In this document: positions 18,745 through 26,066 of the stretch, piece by piece
Layout of the letters: each line of letters opens with the position of its first letter
How positions within the stretch are numbered: position 1 is the stretch's first letter
Assembly (NCBI RefSeq): GCF_900110035.1
Contig: NZ_FOCF01000001.1
Span: 310,001-374,000 of the forward strand
Direction: 5' to 3'
Length of the DNA: 64,000 bases
DNA from: Sphingomonas gellani
GTDB lineage: Bacteria; Pseudomonadota; Alphaproteobacteria; Sphingomonadales; Sphingomonadaceae
Translations under genes and position numbers: made by a program
Notes under the pieces: model-generated
What the model was told of the DNA's origin: nothing
Databases searched by the model: none
Seen by the model: the letters and a program-made list of their open reading frames with translations, nothing else

Positions 18745-21700
18745 GTGGCGGGATCGAGGGTGCTGGACGGTCAGGAACAGGACGAGACGCCGGAAGGGCG
18801 GCCAGGCAGGCGGTGGCGCCACCGCCACCGCCACCGCCACCAGCTGGCGGCGGGGACGGCGACCGTGCTGCTGTGCGCCGCCGGCGGGCTGTGGCTGGCA
18901 CGCAAGCCGGTGGCGGAGCATTTCATCAACCGCGAGCTGGCCCGGCGCGGCGTCGCTGCGCATTATCGCATCACGAACCTGGGTTTCGGGCGGCAGCGGC
19001 TGACCGATGTGACGATCGGCGATCCGACGCATCCGGATTTGACGGCGGACTGGATCGAGACGCAGACGGTGGTCAGGCTGTTCGGTGCGCGGCTGGACGG
19101 CGTTCGCGCCGGGCATGTCCGGCTGCGTGCCCGAATCGCTGACGGTCGTCTGACATTGGGAAGCATCGACCGATTGCTGCCCCAATCCTCGGGCGGTCCG
19201 GCAAGGTTGCCGGAATTCGACCTCGACCTTCAGGATGGGCGAGTGGCGCTGGCGACGCCTGCCGGTCCGGTGGCGTTGCGCCTGAGCGGCAAAGGGCGGC
19301 TGTCTGGCGGCTTTGATGGGCGAATCCTTGGGCGCGCGGATCGGCTGGCGCTAAGCGGGTGCGCGGCATCCGGGATGGCCCTGGATGCGCGGGTGACGAC
19401 GAAAGGTGGGGCACCGACGCTGACCGGGCCGTTGGGCGCGCGTCGAATGGCATGCGGAGAGGCCGCCGTGGAGCGTCCCATCGCAAAGCTGGCGGTCGGG
19501 TTCGGCTCCGCACTCGATCGCCTGGACGGGCAGGTCGCGCTGACCAGCGCGGCATTCAGGCACCCGAACCTGAGCGCTGCGGCGGTGCAGGCGACATTGA
19601 ACGGCCACGGTACGGCGCGGTCATGGGTCGGTCGCGCGGAACTGGCGGCGCGCGACGTGGCTGGCGCACCGGGTCGGGCGCAGGAGGTGACGGCGGCCGG
19701 TGGTCTGCGGGTCGACGATGGACATGTGGCGGTGGTCGCCGATCCTCAAGGGTCGGGCGGCACCACGGGTTTGCTGATCGGGGTCCGCAACGCGGCCGTC
19801 GCGCCGCGCTGGCGTGCGCTTGCCACGAAGTGGGCGACCGCGGGGGCGAACAGCCCGGTCGGCCCGATCGCGCGACAGGTTGCATCCCGGGTGGATCAGG
19901 CGGCACGGTTGTTCGACGCGCGCGCGGGCGTGGAGGTGACGGATGCGCCGGGTACGCGCTCGCTGACAATCCGGTCGGTCGTGGCGCATTCGGCGTCCGG
20001 CGCGCGTCTGGTATCCGACCAGCCGCTGGACCTGTTCGCATCCAACTGGTGGCGGATGCCGATCGGGCAGGGACGGATTTCCCTCAGCGGCGGTGGCCTG
20101 CCGAAGGTGCGGGTCGAGACCCGACCCCGCCGATCCGGCGAGCGACTGGGTGCGACGGTCGCGATGGCGCCCTATGCGGCAGGGGCCGCGAGGCTGGCGA
20201 CTACACCGATCGACGTGTCGGTGACGCGACAGGGATGGCAGGCAAGCGGACGGGCGGTGATGTCCGGCCCGATGAGTGGCGGGTTCGTCGAGGGGCTGGA
20301 CCTTCCTCTCGCCGTGCGATCCCTTGGCAACGACATTGCGGTCAATCCCGGTTGCAGTCAGGTGGGATGGCGGCGTCTGGCGACGGGCGGACTGGTGCTT
20401 GCGCCGGCCACCCTGCGCGTCTGCGCCGAGGGAGAGGCTCTCGTTGCAGTGAAGGCGGGGCGTGTCGGCGGTGGCGGGCGCATCGGTCTCACCCGCCTGA
20501 AAGGCCGGCTCGGCGGCACGCCGCTGACGCTCGACTGGGCCGGCGCGCGAGGCACTTTGGCGGATGCCCGCTTCGCGCTCACCGGCGTCGCGGCGCGGCT
20601 GGGGAGTGGTGACCGGGTCAGCCGCCTGGACGTCGCTGCTCTGGATGGGCGGTTCGGGGGCGGCGGGATCGGCGGCGGATTTTCGGGCGCCGATGGTCGG
20701 ATCGGCGCGGTGCCGCTGGCCCTGTCCAACGCGGAAGGCCGCTGGCGATTCGCGCAACAGCGGCTGAGCCTGTCCGGGGCGCTGAAGGTCAGCGACACCG
20801 CCACCCCTGCGCGTTTCGAGCCGCTTGCTGCAAAGGAGGTCGCGCTGACGCTGGTCGACGGCGTCATCCACGCGGCCGGCGCTCTGACCGAACCGACGAC
20901 CGGCAGCCATGTCGCCGATGTGGTCATCGACCACCGCTTGGCGAACGGCAGCGGCAATGCCGTTCTGCGCGTGCCAGGGGTAACGTTCTCCAAGACCTTG
21001 CAGCCGGATCAACTGACCCGGTTGACCTTTGGCGTGGTCGCCGACGTGCGCGGGATCGTGAAGGGGGAAGGGCGGATCGCATGGACCGTGGATGGCGTCA
21101 CCAGTTCGGGCGATTTCGGCACGGACGGCATGGACCTGGCGGCCGCGTTCGGCCCGGTGACGGGGTTGCAGACCCATATCCACTTCACCGACCTGCTCGC
21201 CCTGGAAAGCGCGCCTGGGCAGATCGCGACGATCGCCTCGATCAATCCGGGCGTGCCGGTCGAGAACGGCACCGCCTCCTTCCAGTTGCTGCCGAACGCG
21301 CGGGTCCGGGTGGAGGGCGCGCGTTGGCCGTTCGCGGGCGGCACGCTGACGCTTGAGCCGGCACTGCTCGATTTCGGCACGGCGGGTGAACGACGCATGA
21401 CCTTCACGGTCGCCGGAGTTGCGGCGGACCAGTTCCTGCAACAATTCGACTTCAAGAACCTTGAGGCGACGGGCACCTTCGACGGCACGCTGCCTATGGT
21501 GTTCGATGTGAACGGCGGCCGGATAGAGAACGGCAAGCTGGAGGTACGTGCCGGCGGCGGCAGCATCGCCTATCTGGGCGAGGTGAGCCGCCGAAACCTG
21601 GGCTTCTGGGGCAATCTGGCGTTTGGAGCTCTGCGGTCGCTCCGATACCGCGACCTGCGCATCGCCATGAATGGGCCGCTGGCGGGCGAGATGGTGACCG

Positions 21701-21987
21701 ACGTACGGTTCAGCGGCATCAGCCAGGGCAAGGGCGCGATCAGCAACGTGCTGATCCGCCGGCTCCAGCGACTGCCGTTCGTGTTCAACGTCCGCATCAA
21801 GGCGCCATTCCGCGGCCTGATCGATTCGGCACAAGGCTTCTACGACCCCAGCCGGCTGATCAGCCGCAACCTGCCCGCGTTGATCGAGCAGCAGAATAGG
21901 GTGGCGATACAGGCCACGCCATCGGCGGCCACCGTTCAGCCGCCGGCAAGCCATACCCCGATAGAGAGGGACAAGGACGGACGATGA
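18745..21987 (+). CDS. ydbH: YdbH-like intermembrane lipid-transport (AsmA-like/TamB-type) protein
   Basis: 1080-aa inner-membrane-anchored protein with a long periplasmic beta-rich body, of the YdbH family. In E. coli, YdbH acts with TamB and YhdP as a bridge carrying phospholipid to the outer membrane. One membrane segment lies near residues 34-52 (LAAGTATVLLCAAGGLWLA). The C-terminal region has FDFKNLEATGTFDGTLPMVF and VNGGRIENGKLEVRAGGGSI, then ALRSLRYRDLRIAMNGPLAG, typical of the AsmA-like C-terminus. It overlaps ynbE by 4 bp and ydbL follows, exactly the E. coli order. The GTG at 18745 puts a basic N-terminus with an Arg-His repeat before the membrane segment; a later start is possible. 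Confidence 0.85.
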   Translation: MAGSRVLDGQEQDETPEGRPGRRWRHRHRHRHQLAAGTATVLLCAAGGLWLARKPVAEHFINRELARRGVAAHYRITNLGFGRQRLTDVTIGDPTHPDLTADWIETQTVVRLFGARLDGVRAGHVRLRARIADGRLTLGSIDRLLPQSSGGPARLPEFDLDLQDGRVALATPAGPVALRLSGKGRLSGGFDGRILGRADRLALSGCAASGMALDARVTTKGGAPTLTGPLGARRMACGEAAVERPIAKLAVGFGSALDRLDGQVALTSAAFRHPNLSAAAVQATLNGHGTARSWVGRAELAARDVAGAPGRAQEVTAAGGLRVDDGHVAVVADPQGSGGTTGLLIGVRNAAVAPRWRALATKWATAGANSPVGPIARQVASRVDQAARLFDARAGVEVTDAPGTRSLTIRSVVAHSASGARLVSDQPLDLFASNWWRMPIGQGRISLSGGGLPKVRVETRPRRSGERLGATVAMAPYAAGAARLATTPIDVSVTRQGWQASGRAVMSGPMSGGFVEGLDLPLAVRSLGNDIAVNPGCSQVGWRRLATGGLVLAPATLRVCAEGEALVAVKAGRVGGGGRIGLTRLKGRLGGTPLTLDWAGARGTLADARFALTGVAARLGSGDRVSRLDVAALDGRFGGGGIGGGFSGADGRIGAVPLALSNAEGRWRFAQQRLSLSGALKVSDTATPARFEPLAAKEVALTLVDGVIHAAGALTEPTTGSHVADVVIDHRLANGSGNAVLRVPGVTFSKTLQPDQLTRLTFGVVADVRGIVKGEGRIAWTVDGVTSSGDFGTDGMDLAAAFGPVTGLQTHIHFTDLLALESAPGQIATIASINPGVPVENGTASFQLLPNARVRVEGARWPFAGGTLTLEPALLDFGTAGERRMTFTVAGVAADQFLQQFDFKNLEATGTFDGTLPMVFDVNGGRIENGKLEVRAGGGSIAYLGEVSRRNLGFWGNLAFGALRSLRYRDLRIAMNGPLAGEMVTDVRFSGISQGKGAISNVLIRRLQRLPFVFNVRIKAPFRGLIDSAQGFYDPSRLISRNLPALIEQQNRVAIQATPSAATVQPPASHTPIERDKDGR
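18818..18841 (+). repeat. Four tandem GCCACC hexamers inside ydbH
   Basis: GCCACC repeated four times encodes the HRHRHRH stretch just before the membrane segment of YdbH. A copy change would add or remove two residues without shifting the frame. Confidence 0.8.
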
Positions 21988-22184
21988 CAAGGGTTGCGAC
22001 AGCCAGAATGGCGGTGCTGGGCACGATCGTGCTGGCAGGCGCGGGATGCGGCGGATGCGTCAACATCTCCGCGCCGGAAAAGCCGATCGAGATCAATCTC
22101 AACATCTCCGTAACGCAGGAAGTGGTGTATCGTCTCGACAACGAGGCAAAGACGCTGATCCAGCAGAACCCGGGAATCTTTTGA
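21984..22184 (+). CDS. ynbE: YnbE family lipoprotein
   Basis: 66-aa lipoprotein. After the signal (MAVLGTIVLAGAGCGGC) the short mature part reads VNISAPEKPIEINLNISVTQ, then EVVYRLDNEAKTLIQ. This is the conserved YnbE pattern: the PIEINLNI beta strand is thought to extend the YdbH groove at the outer membrane. Two or three Cys are close together; the lipidated one is probably in AGAGC. ATG overlaps the ydbH stop (ATGA), and ydbL starts 3 bp after its stop. Confidence 0.88.
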   Translation: MTRVATARMAVLGTIVLAGAGCGGCVNISAPEKPIEINLNISVTQEVVYRLDNEAKTLIQQNPGIF

Positions 22185-22187
22185 GCC

Positions 22188-22565
22188 ATGACCAGGATTT
22201 TCTTCACCCCCATTGTTCTTCTCGCCGCCGCAGGGCTGGCGACCGCGGCTCAGGCGCAGCGCGATCCGGCCTATGCGGCGGCGCGCGCGGCCGGCCAGGT
22301 CGGTGAGCAGCCGGACGGCTATCTGGGCGTGGTCGCGGGTGGATCGGGCGACCTCCAGCGGCTGGTCAACAGCATCAACATCCAGCGCAAGGCCGCCTAC
22401 ACCGCCAAGGCGCAGGCGTCCGGTGCGACGGTGGAGCAGATGGCGTTCACCAGCGGGTGCAACCTGATCGCCCAGACCTCCGCCGGCGAAAAGTACAAGG
22501 GGCCGGACGGTAGCTGGCACACCCGCACCGGTGGCGCGCCGACGCGCGACGGTCGTTGCGTCTGA
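22188..22565 (+). CDS. ydbL: YdbL family (DUF1318) periplasmic protein
   Basis: 125 aa with a Sec signal peptide (ending ATAAQAQ). The mature part has ARAAGQVGEQPDGYLGVV and LVNSINIQRKAAYTAKAQAS, the DUF1318 core, in which the VN-x-I-N-x-x-R pattern is conserved. Two Cys (SGCNLIAQ and DGRCV) may form a disulfide. Reported as a modulator of YdbH-YnbE assembly in enterobacteria; here that role is inferred from operon identity. Last gene of the ydbH-ynbE-ydbL operon. Confidence 0.88.
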   Translation: MTRIFFTPIVLLAAAGLATAAQAQRDPAYAAARAAGQVGEQPDGYLGVVAGGSGDLQRLVNSINIQRKAAYTAKAQASGATVEQMAFTSGCNLIAQTSAGEKYKGPDGSWHTRTGGAPTRDGRCV

Positions 22566-22595
22566 CCTGAGGCGACGATCGGCGTGGTAGCCGCC

Positions 22596-22615
22596 GCGCC
22601 GCGGGGTTGCGGCGC
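22596..22615 (+). terminator. Hairpin after ydbL
   Basis: GCGCCGC (22596-22602) pairs perfectly with GCGGCGC (22609-22615) around GGGGTT. There is no T-run. It lies between ydbL and the atpI promoter, where a terminator is expected. Confidence 0.4.
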
Positions 22616-22630
22616 AGGCATGCTGCGCGG

Positions 22631-22659
22631 TTGACACCCCGTACCCCCCCACCTAAACG
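22631..22659 (+). promoter_or_regulatory. Promoter of the ATP synthase F0 operon
   Basis: TTGACA at 22631-22636 and TAAACG at 22654-22659 are 17 bp apart, about 78 bp upstream of the atpI start. The -35 is a perfect consensus match; the -10 is weaker. No other good promoter is seen in this gap. Confidence 0.55.
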
Positions 22660-22736
22660 GATCGCGTCTTGGCGGGGTCGCTCGCCGGTCGGTGCGCTTC
22701 TTCCCGGAACATATGTGTTGCAGGTGAGGGTGGCGC

Positions 22737-23054
22737 GTGGCGAACGGTCCCGGGCAGGTTGGTGACGATGCGGAGGATCCGCGACTCCAGGCGCTCGATG
22801 AGCGGTTGAAGGAGGCGCGGCATCGCGAGGCGCTCAGGACCGGGCAGGTCCGGCCGGCGGAGGATGTCGGCTACTCGCTCGGAAACCGGGTTCTCGCCGC
22901 GTTGATCGGCAGCCTTGTCGGCAGTGCCCTGATCGGCTGGTGTATAGACCGCTGGTTCGGGACGAGCCCCTGGGGGCTGATCGTGATGCTGTTCCTTGGA
23001 ATAGCGGTCGCGTTCAGGCAGATTATTCGGATCGCTGGCGGACGCCCGGGCTGA
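22737..23054 (+). CDS. atpI: ATP synthase assembly protein AtpI
   Basis: 105-aa small membrane protein at the head of the F0 operon, thought to help assemble the c-ring. Acidic/basic soluble N-terminus, then two hydrophobic segments (VLAALIGSLVGSALIGWCID and PWGLIVMLFLGIAVAF). The order atpI-atpB-atpE-atpF'-atpF on one strand confirms it. GTG start at 22737 with a GAGGG stretch just upstream; the family usually starts with such an Asp/Glu-rich leader. Confidence 0.9.
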   Translation: MANGPGQVGDDAEDPRLQALDERLKEARHREALRTGQVRPAEDVGYSLGNRVLAALIGSLVGSALIGWCIDRWFGTSPWGLIVMLFLGIAVAFRQIIRIAGGRPG

Positions 23055-23088
23055 CCTGGGCGTTTGTTTGCATTTGGGAAAAGTGGAC

Positions 23089-23880
23089 GTGGCGGCAGAA
23101 CAGGGCGGCAAGATCGATCCCATGCACCAGTTCCTGATCGAACCGTTGTTCGGTCGGCACTGGATCGTGAACGGATACGACCTGTCCTTCACCAATTCGG
23201 CGTTGTGGATGGTGATCACGGTCGCCAGCCTGGCCGTGTTCATGCTGGGTGGCATGAAGCGCGAACTGGTGCCCGGCCGCTGGCAGGCGGCGGTGGAGGG
23301 CTTCACCGGCTTCGTACAGGGCATGCTGACGTCGAACATCGGGCCGGAGGGCAAGCGCTTCGTCCCGTACGTCTTCTCGCTCTTCATGTTCATTCTGTTC
23401 GCCAACGTGCTGGGCTTGTTGCCGTTCGGCGTCGTGCCGGGCTGGCATCCCTTCACCATTACCAGCCACCTGACGGTGACCGGCGTGCTGGCGATCATCA
23501 GCTTTTCCATTGTCCTGATCGTCGGCTTCGGCCGGCACGGCTTCCACTTCTTCAGCCTGTTCGTGCCGCATGGCACGCCCGTGCTGATGATCCCGCTGAT
23601 CTTCGTGGTGGAACTGCTCAGCTTTCTGGTGCGGCCGTTCAGCCTGGGCCTGCGACTGTTTGTCGCCATGACGGCGGGGCACATCCTGCTCAAGGTGCTG
23701 GCCGGGTTCGTCATCAACGGCATCAATCTCGGCGTGGGCTATGCGGCGATCATCACGCTGCCCAGCTTCGTCCTGATGATCGGCATCACGCTGCTGGAGC
23801 TGCTGGTCGCCGCGATCCAGGCGTACGTCTTCGCGCTGCTGACCAGCGTGTACCTGAACGACGCCGTCAACCTTCACTGA
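23089..23880 (+). CDS. atpB: ATP synthase F0 subunit a
   Basis: Proton-channel subunit. 263 aa with about six membrane helices. Signatures: GKIDPMHQFLIEPLF at the start, and LSFLVRPFSLGLRLFVAMTA with the essential Arg facing the c-ring. AGHILLKVLAGFV and LLELLVAAIQAYVFALLTSV follow. The open frame begins at a TTG (23068); I chose GTG 23089 because it gives the family's short leader before KIDPMHQF. GTG 23083 is also possible. It lies 34 bp after atpI. Confidence 0.96.
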   Translation: MAAEQGGKIDPMHQFLIEPLFGRHWIVNGYDLSFTNSALWMVITVASLAVFMLGGMKRELVPGRWQAAVEGFTGFVQGMLTSNIGPEGKRFVPYVFSLFMFILFANVLGLLPFGVVPGWHPFTITSHLTVTGVLAIISFSIVLIVGFGRHGFHFFSLFVPHGTPVLMIPLIFVVELLSFLVRPFSLGLRLFVAMTAGHILLKVLAGFVINGINLGVGYAAIITLPSFVLMIGITLLELLVAAIQAYVFALLTSVYLNDAVNLH

Positions 23881-23940
23881 TCGGGCAATTCCGCCCGTTC
23901 TTCGTACACACCGACAAGTTTGAAACTGGAGTAGACTGAC

Positions 23941-24168
23941 ATGGACGCAGAAGCCGCCAAGATGCTGGGTGCCGGTCTGGCCGCGATCGGCATGGGCCTG
24001 GCCGCGCTGGGCGTGGGCAACGTGTTCGCGAAGTTCCTGGAAGGCGCGCTGCGCAATCCGGGCGCCGCTGACAGCCAGCAAGGCCGTCTGTTCATCGGCT
24101 TCGCGGCCGCCGAGCTGCTCGGCCTGCTGGCCTTCGTGACGATGATCATCCTGGTGTTCGTCGCGTAA
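23941..24168 (+). CDS. atpE: ATP synthase F0 subunit c
   Basis: 75-aa proteolipid of the rotor ring. Two membrane helices joined by a polar loop (ALRNPGAADSQQGR). The proton-carrying acidic residue is Glu58 in FIGFAAAELLGLLAF. The Gly-rich first helix (GAGLAAIGMGLAALGVG) is typical. Loop residues match H+-coupled, not Na+-coupled, alphaproteobacterial rings. It follows atpB by 60 bp. Confidence 0.97.
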   Translation: MDAEAAKMLGAGLAAIGMGLAALGVGNVFAKFLEGALRNPGAADSQQGRLFIGFAAAELLGLLAFVTMIILVFVA

Positions 24169-24229
24169 CATCCAATCCTGTCGATCCGCCGGGCGCCGCA
24201 TGGGCCCGGCGGCGGCAATAGGCGAGCCG

Positions 24230-24724
24230 ATGCCCCAGATTTCGCAGATCACCGCAACCTACGCATCCCAGATCTTCTGGCTGCTGGTCACCTTTGGCCT
24301 GCTCTACTTCGTTGTGGGGCGGGGTATGGTCACGCGCGTCGTCGCCAATGTCGATGCGCGCGAGGCGCGGATCGCAGCGGATCTGAGCGCGGCGGAGGCG
24401 GCGCGGGTCACGGCCGATCGAACCGAGGACGCGTGGCGCGCTGCCACCGATGCGGCGCGTGCGACCGCCCAGGCGGACATCGCGGCGGCAAAGGCGCAGG
24501 CTTCTCGTACCAGCGAGACGCAGCTGGCGCATGCCGATGCCGAACTTACCGAACGGCTCGCCCATCACGAGGTGGCCATCGCCAATGCCAAGGCGCAGGC
24601 GATGGCCAACCTTCAGGACATTGCCGCTGACGCGGCGCGCACGCTGGCGGCAAAGCTGGCGAGTGTCGAGGTCAGCGAAGAGGTCGCCGCAGACGCGGTG
24701 CGCAGGACCACGGTTCATGGCTGA
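24230..24724 (+). CDS. atpF': ATP synthase F0 subunit b'
   Basis: Peripheral-stalk subunit, first of two b-type subunits as in photosynthetic bacteria and many alphaproteobacteria. 164 aa from ATG 24230 (MPQISQITATYASQIFWLLV), which places the single membrane helix (FWLLVTFGLLYFVVG) at the N-terminus. A long Ala-rich coiled coil follows. Ten further in-frame codons upstream are unlikely. Its 3' end overlaps atpF by 8 bp. Confidence 0.93.
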   Translation: MPQISQITATYASQIFWLLVTFGLLYFVVGRGMVTRVVANVDAREARIAADLSAAEAARVTADRTEDAWRAATDAARATAQADIAAAKAQASRTSETQLAHADAELTERLAHHEVAIANAKAQAMANLQDIAADAARTLAAKLASVEVSEEVAADAVRRTTVHG

Positions 24725-25370
24725 TCCCGTTACCCATCCCAACGCAACCGTTGCGGCCAATCTGCAGGATGCCGCATCGGGCCAGCCGCTGAAGCCGTAC
24801 GACATCCGCAACGGCAACGGCCTTGAGGGCACCCAGAGCGGCACGACCGCAGAAGGCGGGCCGGAGCATGTCGCCGATCCGACCGCGCTTGGCCTGAACT
24901 CCACCGGCTGGGTGGGCATCGCGGCGCTGGTCGTGCTGGCCGGCATGGTGGTGTGGCGCGTTCCCGCGGCCATCGCACGCATGCTGGACTCGCGCATTCA
25001 GGCGGTGCGCAGCCAGTTGGACGAAGCCGGTCGCCTGCGCGCAGAGGCCGAGGCGCTGAAGGCTGAGTATGAGGCGCGCGCCAGGGCTGCCACGGCCGAT
25101 GCCGAGACGATGCGAGCGCACGCCAAGCAGGAAGCGAACGAGATCATCGCCAAGGCGAAGGCGGATGCCGAGAACCTGATGACGCGCCGCGCGAAGATAG
25201 CCGAAGATCGCATCGCTGCGGCCGAGCATGGCGCTATTGCGGAAGTGCGCGAGCGTGCGGCGGAGGCGGCGGCGCGTGCGGCCGCGCTGATCATCGCGGA
25301 GCGTCATGACGCGGGCGCCGACCGGATGATGGTCGACCGCGCGATTGCCGGCTTGGGTCGCCCGCACTGA
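24717..25370 (+). CDS. atpF: ATP synthase F0 subunit b
   Basis: Second b-type subunit of the peripheral stalk. 217 aa from ATG 24717. Unlike b' it has a long, soluble, polar N-terminal extension (about 55 residues), then one membrane helix (WVGIAALVVLAGMVVW) and an Ala/Glu/Arg coiled coil (LRAEAEALKAEYEARARAAT and onward). The open frame extends further upstream, but that is the shadow of atpF'. It ends the F0 operon; F1 genes are not in the window. Confidence 0.92.
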   Translation: MADPVTHPNATVAANLQDAASGQPLKPYDIRNGNGLEGTQSGTTAEGGPEHVADPTALGLNSTGWVGIAALVVLAGMVVWRVPAAIARMLDSRIQAVRSQLDEAGRLRAEAEALKAEYEARARAATADAETMRAHAKQEANEIIAKAKADAENLMTRRAKIAEDRIAAAEHGAIAEVRERAAEAAARAAALIIAERHDAGADRMMVDRAIAGLGRPH

Positions 25371-25442
25371 GTTCATCGCCCAGCGCTTTCCCGGCTTCCG
25401 ATCTCACGCTATCCTGTTGACGGTGTAGGCGGAGAGCGGCCG

Positions 25443-26033
25443 ATGGACAGGCGTCTGGTTTCAGTGACTTTGGTTGGGGCGCTGGTCGGCGCCCTGCCTG
25501 CCGCCGCCAGCGCTGCGCCTTTGCAGAAGAATGCCGCAAAGGCAGCGGACGCGTTCAAACTCGATCTGGGCAACGTCCCTGTCGACGATCAGGTGGTGCC
25601 GCCGCGCGTACGGGAGGTCGAGACCACGTCCGGGCCGGCAGTTGTGTCGGCTCCTGAGCCTGCGCCGCCTCAACCTGCGCCTGCTGCACCGGATATTGCT
25701 GACGCTCCGACGGATATCGCCACCTTCGGCCTTGATACGCCGATCCGCCGTTTGATCGCCGATCCCGCTGCAAAGGCCATACTCGACCGCGACCTGCCAG
25801 GGCTGAGCGACGACGAGAATCTGGCCAAGTTCCGCGACCTGTCGCTGCGGCAGTTCCAACCCATGACGGGTGGTCAACTTACCATGGGCCTGATCGAGCA
25901 GGTCGGCCGTGATCTGGCGACGATCTCCCCGGGAGGTATCGCGGCATCGGAATCGGCCGACTCTTCGCCATCGGTGACCGCTCCAGCCACCAAGACGGCC
26001 CCAGCCCGCAAACGGCGGTTCGAAGGGCGATAG
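25443..26033 (+). CDS. Secreted protein with Pro-rich linker and a small helical domain
   Basis: 196 aa; signal peptide ends ALPAAASAAP. A Pro/Ala linker (about residues 70-85) leads to a helical domain with FGLDTPIRRLIADPAAKAIL, then DRDLPGLSDDENLAKF and LSLRQFQPMTGGQLT. I recall very similar C-terminal helical domains (DPAAKAVLDKHLPGL type) attached to many sphingomonad secreted esterases and glycosidases; here it stands almost alone. The C-terminus is basic (RKRRFEGR). Function unknown. GGAGAG upstream of ATG is the ribosome site. It sits alone between atpF and uvrC. Confidence 0.65.
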   Translation: MDRRLVSVTLVGALVGALPAAASAAPLQKNAAKAADAFKLDLGNVPVDDQVVPPRVREVETTSGPAVVSAPEPAPPQPAPAAPDIADAPTDIATFGLDTPIRRLIADPAAKAILDRDLPGLSDDENLAKFRDLSLRQFQPMTGGQLTMGLIEQVGRDLATISPGGIAASESADSSPSVTAPATKTAPARKRRFEGR

Positions 26034-26066
26034 AAGCCGCTGGCGGTGTGACTCCTCGGCCCCTAC

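Noticed and set aside
19621-21990. A 789-codon ORF antisense to ydbH
   Set aside because: Arg/Ala/Gln-rich shadow composition typical of GC-rich antisense frames; no domain and no operon logic.
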